Source of the DNA: an uncultured Prevotellaceae bacterium
Lineage (GTDB): Bacteria > Bacteroidota > Bacteroidia > Bacteroidales > Bacteroidaceae
Reading direction: 5' to 3'
Assembly: GCA_946539475.1 (NCBI GenBank)
Contig: CAMNHM010000160.1
Location: forward strand, 1 to 5,297
DNA: 5,297 nt
The position numbers and the translations under genes were made by a program. Positions 1-5,297 of the stretch are shown piece after piece (the first letter of the stretch is position 1; each line of letters opens with the position of its first letter). The notes below the pieces were generated by a model. That model was given only the letters and a program-made list of their open reading frames with translations, did no database searches and was not told the DNA's origin.

Positions 1-118
1 GGTCGGTGGCCACCATCACCATCAGGTCGTCGTTGATGTTATACACGTCGCGCACCTTTCCGTGGTAAACGCTCTTCTGTCCCTCGAAGTGGAAATCTGT
101 GTTTGTTAATGCGTTCAT
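1..118 (-). CDS. purC: SAICAR synthase (phosphoribosylaminoimidazole-succinocarboxamide synthase), N-terminal fragment
   Basis: Only the first 39 codons are in the window; the gene runs off the left edge. PurC joins aspartate to CAIR with ATP in cytoplasmic de novo purine synthesis. The visible protein starts [11 protein letters not shown] and continues through [16 protein letters not shown] and LMVMVATD, which is the characteristic start of SAICAR synthase: the G-K-V-R-D-x-Y nucleotide-binding strand followed by a hydrophobic strand ending in ATD. The ATG at 118 has a modest purine stretch (AGAAGAA) directly before it, a weak ribosome site. It follows the phoH stop by 56 bp with no Bacteroidetes-type promoter visible between them, so I infer cotranscription with phoH. 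The call rests on a short fragment but the motif is distinctive. Confidence 0.92.
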   Translation of the reverse strand, partial: MNALTNTDFHFEGQKSVYHGKVRDVYNINDDLMVMVATD

Positions 119-174
119 TTCTTCTGTTTATGATTTTCGGATTCTGTCTCTGTTGGGGTTCGCCCTTGTCGCTT

Positions 175-1128
175 TCAGGAAGGGCTGTTCGCTTCCTTGT
201 CGAAGGCTTCGTAGGCATTGACGATGCGCGTGACGAGCTTGTGGCGCACGATGTCCTTCTGCGTCAGGTTCACCACGCCGATGCCTTCAATGCCGCTGAG
301 GATGTGGAGGGCCTCGATGAGCCCGCTCTTCGACTTCGGTGGCAGGTCGATCTGCGAGGTGTCGCCGGTGATGATCATCTTCGTGTTCCAGCCCATGCGG
401 GTGAGGAACATCCGTATCTGGGCGGGGGTGGTGTTCTGCGCCTCGTCGAGGATGACGACGGCGTCAGACAGCGTGCGGCCACGCATGAAGGCCAGGGGGG
501 CTATCTGTATGACGTGCTTCTCCATCATGTCCTGCAGCTTTACCTGGGGCAGCATGTCCTCCAGCGCGTCGTAGAGCGGCTGCAGGTAGGGGTCGATCTT
601 GTCCTTCATGTCGCCAGGGAGGAAGCCCAGCTTCTCGCCGGCTTCCACGGCAGGCCTTGAGAGGATGATCTTCTTTGCCGTCTTCTCCTTCAGCGCCTTC
701 ACGGCAAGCGCTATCGAGAGATAGGTCTTGCCTGTGCCCGCTGGTCCTACGGCGAACACCATGTCGTTGTTGTTGAAGGCATCGATGAGCCGCTGCTGGT
801 TGATACTCCGAGCCTTGATAGCCCGTCCAGCGATGGAGTAGACGACGACGTCGTCGGGTACATCGTCGCTGGTGCGTCGGCCGCGGGTGATGTCGAGAAT
901 GTCCTCTTCCTTGAGCGAGTTGAACTTCAGCACGTGCTGCCGCATCTTCTCCACGCTCTCCTCGAAGGCTGCCATCTGCTGCTCGTCGCCCAGTATGCGC
1001 AGGACATTATCGCGAGCGACGATGCGAAGCTTCGGGAACAGCGCCTTCAGCATCGTCAGATGGCTGTTTCCCACTCCGTAGAACATCACGGGGTCGATAT
1101 CTTCTAAGACTATATGCTTCTCTATCAA
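175..1128 (-). CDS. phoH: PhoH family P-loop ATPase (start taken as TTG at 1128)
   Basis: Cytoplasmic PhoH-like ATPase of 317 residues with this start. Residue numbers count from the TTG. An N-terminal region of about 110 residues (FYGVGN near 16, FPKLRIVARDN near 31) precedes the ATPase core. Walker A is GPAGTGKT at 128-135, the family stretch SRPAVEAGEKLGFLPGD is at 157-173, Walker B with the following polar residues is VVILDEAQN at 224-232, and ITGDTSQIDLP is at 253-263. All nucleotide-binding motifs look intact. The reading frame stays open up to an ATG at 1272, but I reject that start: a strong promoter lies at 1161-1192, inside that extension, and the extra 48 residues are basic and low in family resemblance. 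The TTG gives (M)IEKHIVLEDIDP, which looks like the usual Bacteroidales PhoH beginning. An ATG at M15 would be a poorer alternative. Biochemical role in Bacteroidetes is uncertain; the family is linked to RNA metabolism and stress. Likely cotranscribed with purC. Confidence 0.93.
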   Translation of the reverse strand: MIEKHIVLEDIDPVMFYGVGNSHLTMLKALFPKLRIVARDNVLRILGDEQQMAAFEESVEKMRQHVLKFNSLKEEDILDITRGRRTSDDVPDDVVVYSIAGRAIKARSINQQRLIDAFNNNDMVFAVGPAGTGKTYLSIALAVKALKEKTAKKIILSRPAVEAGEKLGFLPGDMKDKIDPYLQPLYDALEDMLPQVKLQDMMEKHVIQIAPLAFMRGRTLSDAVVILDEAQNTTPAQIRMFLTRMGWNTKMIITGDTSQIDLPPKSKSGLIEALHILSGIEGIGVVNLTQKDIVRHKLVTRIVNAYEAFDKEANSPS

Positions 1129-1160
1129 TGTCTGAAATGTCGTATGTGTAATTTTGCCCG

Positions 1161-1192
1161 CAAAGTTACGAAAAAAAATGGAGAACAGCAAA
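1161..1192 (-). promoter_or_regulatory. Bacteroidetes-type promoter for phoH(-purC)
   Basis: On the minus strand a -33 element TTTG (1189-1192) is followed by exactly 20 nt and then TAACTTTG (1161-1168), a full match to the Bacteroidetes -7 consensus TAnnTTTG. Transcription would begin near 1155-1157, leaving a leader of under 30 nt before the TTG at 1128. A run of eight A on the plus strand (T on the transcribed sense) lies in the spacer. The element decides the phoH start, because an ATG at 1272 would lie upstream of the transcript. Confidence 0.82.
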
Positions 1193-1271
1193 CAAAATCG
1201 GAAGATTATTAGTGTGCACGGCTTCTTTGGCCGGCTCCGGCGCCCTCTTGGCAGTAAGCAGCTCGGCTTCA

Positions 1272-1326
1272 TTGCTGCCCGATAGCGTCACTTGGGTCGG
1301 CGATGAAGTGGCGCTATCGGCAGCAA
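1272..1326. repeat. Long inverted repeat between the sigma factor and phoH
   Basis: The left arm (1272-1293, TTGCTGCCCGATAGCG then TCACTT) and right arm (1306-1326, AAGTGGCGCTATCGG then CAGCAA) are reverse complements over 21 bp, with one bulged C and one T/G difference. They are separated by a 12-nt loop (1294-1305). It begins 28 bp past the sigma-factor stop and ends about 80 bp before the phoH promoter. As RNA the plus-strand version pairs throughout using one G-U; the minus-strand version has one C-A mismatch. No U-tract follows on either strand, so it is not a canonical intrinsic terminator, although its place after the sigma gene suits a 3'-end or RNA-processing hairpin. It could also be a dispersed intergenic repeat or a protein-binding site. 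Confidence 0.8.
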
Positions 1327-1353
1327 GTCGTTGGTATCTTTAGGCTTATGACA

Positions 1354-1953
1354 CTATGCCTGCAGGGCAAGCTCTATCTTGTGCTCCTTTGCCATGCGGC
1401 GCATGTTGAGCAGCGCATAGCGCATGCGGCCCAGAGCAGTGTTGATGCTGACGCCCGTCAGCGTGGCGATCTCCTTGAACGACAGCTGCTGGAAGAATCG
1501 CATATAGACCACCTCGCGCTGGGGTGCGGGCAGCGCCTCCATGATGCGCTTGACGTCGGTGAGCACCTGCTCGTTGACCAGCTCCGACTCGCGGAAGGTG
1601 TCGAGCACTGAGGCAATGCTGAGGTTCTGGAGGTCGTTCTGGGGGTTGGGCTCGGTGATATGCCGGCTCTGCTGCTGTCGATACCAGTCCATAATGGCAT
1701 TATGGGCGATGCGGGTAATCCAGAACATGAACTTCCCCGTGTCGGTGTACTGGCCGTTCTGCAACTTGACGATCACCTTTACGAACGTCTCCTGGAAGAT
1801 GTCGTTGGCAACGTCTTCGTCGTGAACTACAAACATGATATAGGTGAACAGCTTGCTCTGCGTACGGGCCAAAAGCTCATCGAAAGCACTGTTATTGCCT
1901 TGAACGTAAAGTAGGGCCAACGCTTCGTCGGTCATCCCTTCAAATTTCTTCAT
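1354..1953 (-). CDS. ECF-type RNA polymerase sigma factor (sigma-70 family)
   Basis: A 199-residue sigma factor with only regions 2 and 4, as in ECF sigmas. Region 2 covers roughly residues 20-95: FDELLARTQSKLF (24-36), the core-polymerase-binding stretch DIFQETFVKVIVKL (51-64), and the -10-recognition helix area FMFWITRIAHNAIMDWYRQQ (75-94). A linker of about 40 residues follows, then region 4 (about 130-187) with LPAPQREVVYMRFFQQLSF (141-159) and the helix-turn-helix KEIATLTGVSINTALGRMRYAL (160-181). The ATG at 1953 gives MKKFEGMTDEALAL, a typical start, with an A-rich leader and no Shine-Dalgarno. It appears monocistronic: its own promoter is at 2040-2071 and a long inverted repeat lies downstream. 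No anti-sigma or TonB/SusC-type partner is adjacent, unlike many Bacteroidetes ECF systems. The promoter looks like one read by the primary sigma, so autoregulation is not evident. The regulon cannot be judged from here. Confidence 0.94.
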   Translation of the reverse strand: MKKFEGMTDEALALLYVQGNNSAFDELLARTQSKLFTYIMFVVHDEDVANDIFQETFVKVIVKLQNGQYTDTGKFMFWITRIAHNAIMDWYRQQQSRHITEPNPQNDLQNLSIASVLDTFRESELVNEQVLTDVKRIMEALPAPQREVVYMRFFQQLSFKEIATLTGVSINTALGRMRYALLNMRRMAKEHKIELALQA

Positions 1954-2039
1954 ATCTGTTTTGTTTTGTTATGAAGTAAATTTCTCGTCGATAGGCAATA
2001 AATGTTTAAATTGTGAGTTATTAATAAGTTTACTGGGTG

Positions 2040-2071
2040 CAAAAGTATGGAAAAAAAACGAAACGGCCAAA
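2040..2071 (-). promoter_or_regulatory. Bacteroidetes-type promoter for the ECF sigma gene
   Basis: The minus strand reads TTTG (2068-2071), 20 nt, then TACTTTTG (2040-2047), matching TTTG-N19-21-TAnnTTTG. Transcription would start near 2033-2036, giving an unusually long AT-rich 5' leader of about 80 nt before the ATG at 1953. The motif sits about 60 bp past the stop of the upstream gene. The arrangement is the same, including spacer length, as at the phoH promoter in this window, which strengthens both calls. Confidence 0.8.
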
Positions 2072-2095
2072 TTTTCTCGGCAGTTTTTTACTGTT

Positions 2096-2111
2096 CCCTT
2101 TATAAAAAGGG
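2096..2111. repeat. Short hairpin after the lys operon, possible weak transcription end
   Basis: CCCTTT and AAAGGG form a 6-bp stem with a 4-nt ATAA loop, lying 22 bp past the stop of the glycosyltransferase-like gene and before the sigma-gene promoter. A second small inverted repeat, CAGT-TTTTT-ACTG, sits at 2081-2093. Neither is followed by a U-run on the minus-strand transcript, so a terminator role for the lysC-lysA transcript is only a positional guess. Confidence 0.25.
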
Positions 2112-2133
2112 GCTTTCGGCGGCTTTTCCCATC

Positions 2134-3090
2134 TTAAATCTGCTGTCGTGAGAGTAGCATGTCGCGCAGCAGCTGTGTCTCGCGGCTCTGAGCCGGCGGG
2201 CAGGGCATGAAGCCTTCTGTGAGCAGTGTCTGCTCGGCGAGCAGCTGCAAGACGGCTGAGAGGAAGGGCTGCAGCTTGGCGTCGTCGACTCTCTCCAGCA
2301 GCTGTCCTTCGTCGAGGTCGTCCTGGTGTAGTGCTTCGCTGATTTCCACCAGTCGCAGCAGCGAGGGCCCGTTCTTGCTGATGTCGTCCAGCAGGGTGGC
2401 GATGCTGCTTCCCGAGAGCGGCTGTGGCAGGCTGAAACTTGCTGGCAGATAGCTGCTGACGGGCTCGTAGGCAGGAGCATCGATCTTGAGCAGTCTGAGG
2501 CCACGCTCTACGTGTGGCAGCACGCCCTCGTGCTCGGCATAGAGATAGAGCTGCCGGAAGTTCACCTCGGGCAGCAGTGTCTTCAGCTCCGTGGCGTCGA
2601 CCCATCGGCTGTCGCCGCCGATGGCCGCCGAGAGCAGTATGGGCAGCAGGCGTCGCGTAGCGTCGTTCATGAGCTCGTAGACGCTGGAGTCCATCACCCG
2701 CTGATAGATGGCCATCATCTGCTGGGCGCAAGCCTCGGGAGTGGTAGTGCGGGTAATCAGCGGATTCCTGACCGTCTCGATGCGCGTGAACTGCTCGGCC
2801 AGCCGGTTGCGCTCCAGCTGGCTGCGTGCAATGACGACGAAAGCCTTGATAGGGCCCAGCTGTCGTCCGTGCGGGGTGACCACCAGCCGATGGCCTGGAG
2901 GCAGCTCGAAGGTCGGCTGGGCGTGCAGGTGCAGAATGTCGTAGTGTCTTTCTGCACATCTGCTCTTGCAGTCCTTGGCATTGGTGGCAGCCTGCATGCT
3001 GGCTTTGTCGCCGATCGCCTTTGTGAGCATCGACACATAGTTGGCCGATGGCATGTCGTTTTCGTCGTAAACGTGTAGAATGCTGATCAT
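2134..3090 (-). CDS. Glycosyltransferase-like (GT-B N-terminal-like) protein of unknown function, coupled to lysA
   Basis: A 318-residue cytoplasmic-looking protein with no signal peptide or obvious membrane segment. The N-terminal ~110 residues resemble the acceptor-side half of GT-B (GT4-like) glycosyltransferases: a first strand ISILHVYDEND (2-12), YDILHLHAQP (50-59), LVVTPHGRQLGP (69-80), AFVVIARSQLERNRLAEQF (83-101), then IETVRNP (104-110). The usual second Rossmann half with the sugar-nucleotide-binding E-x7-E region is not recognisable. Instead a helical C-terminal part follows (MMAIYQRVMDSSVYELM near 125-141, GDSRWVDATELKTLLPE, then leucine- and glutamine-rich helices) and ends near TEGFMPCPPAQ and LLSRQQI. 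From memory, similar proteins occur in Bacteroidales and are labelled hypothetical or glycosyltransferase. The PHG-to-IARSQ stretch also seems short compared with those. The ATG at 3090 overlaps the lysA stop as ATGA and has no Shine-Dalgarno, suggesting translation by reinitiation. Coding is well supported; function is not. Confidence 0.82.
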   Translation of the reverse strand: MISILHVYDENDMPSANYVSMLTKAIGDKASMQAATNAKDCKSRCAERHYDILHLHAQPTFELPPGHRLVVTPHGRQLGPIKAFVVIARSQLERNRLAEQFTRIETVRNPLITRTTTPEACAQQMMAIYQRVMDSSVYELMNDATRRLLPILLSAAIGGDSRWVDATELKTLLPEVNFRQLYLYAEHEGVLPHVERGLRLLKIDAPAYEPVSSYLPASFSLPQPLSGSSIATLLDDISKNGPSLLRLVEISEALHQDDLDEGQLLERVDDAKLQPFLSAVLQLLAEQTLLTEGFMPCPPAQSRETQLLRDMLLSRQQI

Positions 3091-4244
3091 AGTTCGTCAC
3101 TGGTATAGCCCTTGGGCAGCGGGCGGCAGTTGTAGCAGGAGGCCATTATCTCGCCATAGGCACCTGCCGAGCGGATGGCTATCAGATCGCCGCGATGCGC
3201 TCGGTTGAGGTCGACTTGCTTGGCGAAGACGTCAGTGGACTCGCAGATGGGCCCTACGACGTCGTAGGCCTCGATGGGCTCGTCGCTCGAGATGTTCTCA
3301 ATCTTGTGATATGCCTGATAGAGTGCCGGGCGGATGAGGTCGGTGAATCCGGCATCGACGATGCAAAACTTCTTTACCGCGCCTTCCTTTATATATAATG
3401 TACGCGCGAGGAGTGTTCCCATCTGTGCCACGACAGCCCGACCGAGCTCGAAGTGCAGCGTCTGTCCCGGACGCAGCTTCAGCCGGCGGGCATAGGTGCT
3501 GAAGTAGGCCTTGAAATCGGGTATGGCCACGCGGTTGGGATGCTGATAGTCGATGCCTAGACCGCCGCCGACGTTGATGTGCTCTACGCAGATGTGGCTG
3601 CGCTCCAGTTGGTTCTGCAGGTCGTTGATGCGGTTGCAGAGTGCCTGGAAGTCGCCCATGTCGAGTATTTGCGATCCGATGTGGAAGTGAAGTCCCACGA
3701 AGCGTATGTTCTTCAGCTCCTGCGCGCGGCTGATGACAGTCTCCATGTCACGCATCGCAATGCCGAACTTGTTCTCCGCCAGACCGGTGGTGATGTTCGC
3801 GTGGGTATGAGCCCCAACGTTCGGATTGAGGCGGAAAGCCACGCGTGCCGTCTTGCCTTTGGCGGCCGCCAGCTCGTTGATGACCTCCAGCTCAGGCAGG
3901 CTCTCGACATTGAAGCAGAAGATGTCGTTGTCGAGGCCGAGGTTGATCTCCCAGTCGCTCTTTCCCACTCCGGCAAAGACGATCTTCGAGGCGGGGAATC
4001 CTGCCTGCAGCGATGCCTCGATCTCGCCTCCGCTGACACAGTCGGCTCCCAGTCCTGCCAGCCGGATGGCGCGCAGGATCTTCGGGTTGGCATTGGCCTT
4101 CACTGCGTAGTGGACGCAGAATCCCTCATAGCGCCGCGCCTCGCGGTTGATGGCCTCGAGCGTGGCGCGCAGCAGGTCCATATCGTAATAGTAGAAGGGA
4201 GTGCGCAGCTGCGCAAACCGTTCTACCGGGAATGTTCCTTTCAT
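3087..4244 (-). CDS. lysA: Diaminopimelate decarboxylase
   Basis: PLP-dependent fold-III decarboxylase that converts meso-diaminopimelate to lysine, the last step of lysine synthesis, in the cytoplasm. At 385 residues it is near the short end of the usual size. The PLP-binding lysine is K49 in YAVKAN (46-51). Other landmarks are SGGE (71-74), NKFGI (158-162), HFHIGSQ (186-192), the phosphate-binding glycines GGGLGI (226-231), ELGR (266-269), the active-site cysteine motif GPICESTDVF (331-340), which in this family is contributed across the dimer, and SAGAYG (359-364) with YN.R (371-374) near the C-terminus. ELGR replaces the commoner EPGR, probably a lineage variant. All catalytic positions look intact. 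It follows lysC by 27 bp, whose mRNA is a repetitive ACAACACACAACAC leader without a Shine-Dalgarno, and its TGA overlaps the next start. This supports one operon. Confidence 0.97.
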   Translation of the reverse strand: MKGTFPVERFAQLRTPFYYYDMDLLRATLEAINREARRYEGFCVHYAVKANANPKILRAIRLAGLGADCVSGGEIEASLQAGFPASKIVFAGVGKSDWEINLGLDNDIFCFNVESLPELEVINELAAAKGKTARVAFRLNPNVGAHTHANITTGLAENKFGIAMRDMETVISRAQELKNIRFVGLHFHIGSQILDMGDFQALCNRINDLQNQLERSHICVEHINVGGGLGIDYQHPNRVAIPDFKAYFSTYARRLKLRPGQTLHFELGRAVVAQMGTLLARTLYIKEGAVKKFCIVDAGFTDLIRPALYQAYHKIENISSDEPIEAYDVVGPICESTDVFAKQVDLNRAHRGDLIAIRSAGAYGEIMASCYNCRPLPKGYTSDEL

Positions 4245-4271
4245 ACGTTTTGTGTTGTGTGTTGTGCTCGA

Positions 4272-5297
4272 TTATTTGAAGAGGTGGTCGCTCAGGCTCT
4301 GCAGGGCACGCCGTTTGTCCTCCTCGCGGATGAGGAAGGAGATGTTGTAGTTGGAGCCTCCGTAGCTGATCATTCGCACGGGGACGTCCTTCATGGCGTC
4401 CATCACGCGCGTCTCAAAGCCGATGTTCGACCAGTCGAGGTCGCCGACGACGCAGATGATGCACATGTTGGTGTCGACGGTGACGGTGCCGTACTTCTTC
4501 AGCTCGTCCATGATCTCTCCCAGATGGGCCGAGTTGTCGATTGACATGCTGACGCCCACCTCTGAGGTGCACACCATGTCGATGGGTGTCTGATAGCTTT
4601 CGAAGATCTCGAACACCTTGCGCAGGAAGCCTGTTGCCAGGAGCATGCGGCTCGACTTGATCTTGATGGCCGTGATGTTGTCCTTTGCGGCTACTGCCTT
4701 GATCTTCCCGTATTCGGTGGCGTTGCTGATGGTCGTTCCCTCAGCGTCGGGGGCCATCGTGTTGAGCAGTCTGACGGGAATGCCAGCGTATTTGGCAGGC
4801 TGCACGCAGGTGGGGTGGAGGATCTTCGCTCCGAAGTAGGCCAGCTCGGCTGCCTCTTCGAACTGCAGCTGGTGGACGGGCTGCGTGTGCGACACCACGC
4901 GCGGGTCGTTGTTGTGCATACCGTCGATGTCGGTCCATATCTGAATCTCCTCAGCGTCGAGTGCTGCTCCGATGAGCGATGCCGTGTAGTCGCTGCCTCC
5001 GCGCTGCAGGTTGTCGACCTCGCCATAGGCATTGCGGCAGATGAATCCCTGCGTGATATACACCTGTGCGCCGGGTTGCTGCTCGATGATGGCGGTCAGC
5101 TTCTCCTTGATGTAGACGGGATCGGGCTCGGCATTCTTGTCTGTCCGCATGAAGTCGAGTGCGTTCAGCAGCACGGCATTGATGCCCTGCTCCTTCATGT
5201 AGTTGGCCACCATGTTGGTCGACATCATCTCGCCCTGGGCGACGATGCTCTTCTCCTCGAAGCTGGTGAAGAGCTCCTTGGTGAAGGAGCGCAGGTA
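4272..5297 (-). CDS. lysC: Monofunctional aspartokinase, C-terminal 341 residues (5' end outside window)
   Basis: Aspartate kinase phosphorylates aspartate, the entry step to lysine, diaminopimelate, threonine and methionine. The frame is open to the window edge, so the N-terminus, with the KFGGTS motif and about 100 residues by family length, is missing; the in-frame Met at 5228 is internal. Numbering from the first visible residue: IVAQGE (18-23), the conserved RGGSDYTA (99-106), WTDIDGM (121-127) with NDPR shortly after, and FGAKILHP (155-162). The C-terminal part holds two ACT-type regulatory domains (roughly 205-275 and 278-341, with IKIKSSRML and NMCIICVVGDLD), as expected for feedback control by lysine or threonine. 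The protein ends after the ACT region in SLSDHLFK, so it is not fused to homoserine dehydrogenase. It resembles the LysC/aspartokinase III type. The residue before RGGSD is Q rather than the frequent G. It is followed at 27 bp by lysA, which suggests it serves lysine and cell-wall diaminopimelate supply. Confidence 0.96.
   Translation of the reverse strand, partial: YLRSFTKELFTSFEEKSIVAQGEMMSTNMVANYMKEQGINAVLLNALDFMRTDKNAEPDPVYIKEKLTAIIEQQPGAQVYITQGFICRNAYGEVDNLQRGGSDYTASLIGAALDAEEIQIWTDIDGMHNNDPRVVSHTQPVHQLQFEEAAELAYFGAKILHPTCVQPAKYAGIPVRLLNTMAPDAEGTTISNATEYGKIKAVAAKDNITAIKIKSSRMLLATGFLRKVFEIFESYQTPIDMVCTSEVGVSMSIDNSAHLGEIMDELKKYGTVTVDTNMCIICVVGDLDWSNIGFETRVMDAMKDVPVRMISYGGSNYNISFLIREEDKRRALQSLSDHLFK

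Noticed and set aside
103..660. A 185-codon plus-strand open frame antisense to phoH
   Set aside because: It is opposite the conserved ATPase core of phoH; its sequence is low-complexity, with no domain and no promoter for it.
1230..1241. GCCGG-CT-CCGGC hairpin upstream of the phoH promoter
   Set aside because: The loop of two bases is too tight and the stem is short; probably chance in a GC-rich stretch.
1129..1272. N-terminal extension of PhoH starting MKPSCLLPRGRR, with a hydrophobic stretch FCLLFSIFF that mimics a signal peptide or membrane segment
   Set aside because: The DNA holds a strong promoter and half of an inverted repeat; PhoH proteins are cytoplasmic, and the family-like N-terminus starts at the TTG at 1128.
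2081..2130. Intrinsic terminator after the lys operon
   Set aside because: The stems present are only 4-6 bp, and the minus-strand transcript has A-runs rather than a U-run after them; listed only as a low-confidence hairpin.
2030..3100. A 356-codon open frame on the minus strand overlapping the glycosyltransferase-like gene
   Set aside because: Its product is rich in Arg, Ala, His and Gln with no hydrophobic-core pattern or known motif, and it runs through the sigma-gene promoter. The 318-codon frame has recognisable motifs and the ATGA overlap with lysA.
4245..4271. Repetitive TTGTGTTGTG-like stretch between lysC and lysA as a possible regulatory repeat
   Set aside because: At 27 bp it is too short for a promoter or riboswitch and is best read as an unstructured leader without a Shine-Dalgarno, common in Bacteroidetes.
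3579..4544. A 321-codon plus-strand open frame across lysA and the end of lysC
   Set aside because: It is antisense to two clear enzymes and crosses their junction; its Val/Asp/Leu-rich product has no motif. It is a shadow of the codon usage of the real genes.
1..5297. Mobile element, CRISPR array, RNA gene, toxin-antitoxin or defence system
   Set aside because: All coding space is accounted for by conserved metabolic and housekeeping genes on one strand, and I found no regularly spaced repeats, transposase or integrase motifs or tRNA-like folds.

Overview
The window looks like ordinary chromosomal core DNA from a member of the Bacteroidales, most likely Prevotellaceae. Three things point there. 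The PurC, PhoH, LysA and sigma-factor proteins read like Bacteroides/Prevotella family members. Two intergenic regions carry textbook Bacteroidetes promoters of the form TTTG-N20-TAnnTTTG. Start codons generally lack a strong Shine-Dalgarno and sit behind A-rich leaders instead. The species assignment is inference; the clade assignment is fairly secure.

All six genes lie on the minus strand, so transcription runs from high to low coordinates. From the right edge: lysC (aspartokinase, 5' end off the window, 4272-5297); a 27-bp gap; lysA (diaminopimelate decarboxylase, 3087-4244); then, overlapping lysA by four bases (ATGA), a 318-residue protein with an apparent glycosyltransferase-like N-terminal part (2134-3090). 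These three look like one operon: the first and last enzymes of the aspartate-to-lysine route plus a translationally coupled protein of unknown role. After a 180-bp gap with its own promoter comes a lone ECF-type sigma factor (1354-1953). After a further ~225-bp gap holding a long inverted repeat and a second promoter comes phoH (175-1128 by my start choice, a TTG), followed 56 bp later by the beginning of purC (1-118, 3' end off the window).

I see no mobile element, CRISPR array, tRNA, rRNA, toxin-antitoxin pair or defence system. The points worth a second look are the near-perfect 21/22-nt inverted repeat between the sigma factor and phoH, the start of phoH, the glycosyltransferase-like protein that seems to lack a catalytic half, and an ECF sigma factor with no visible anti-sigma partner and a housekeeping-type promoter.
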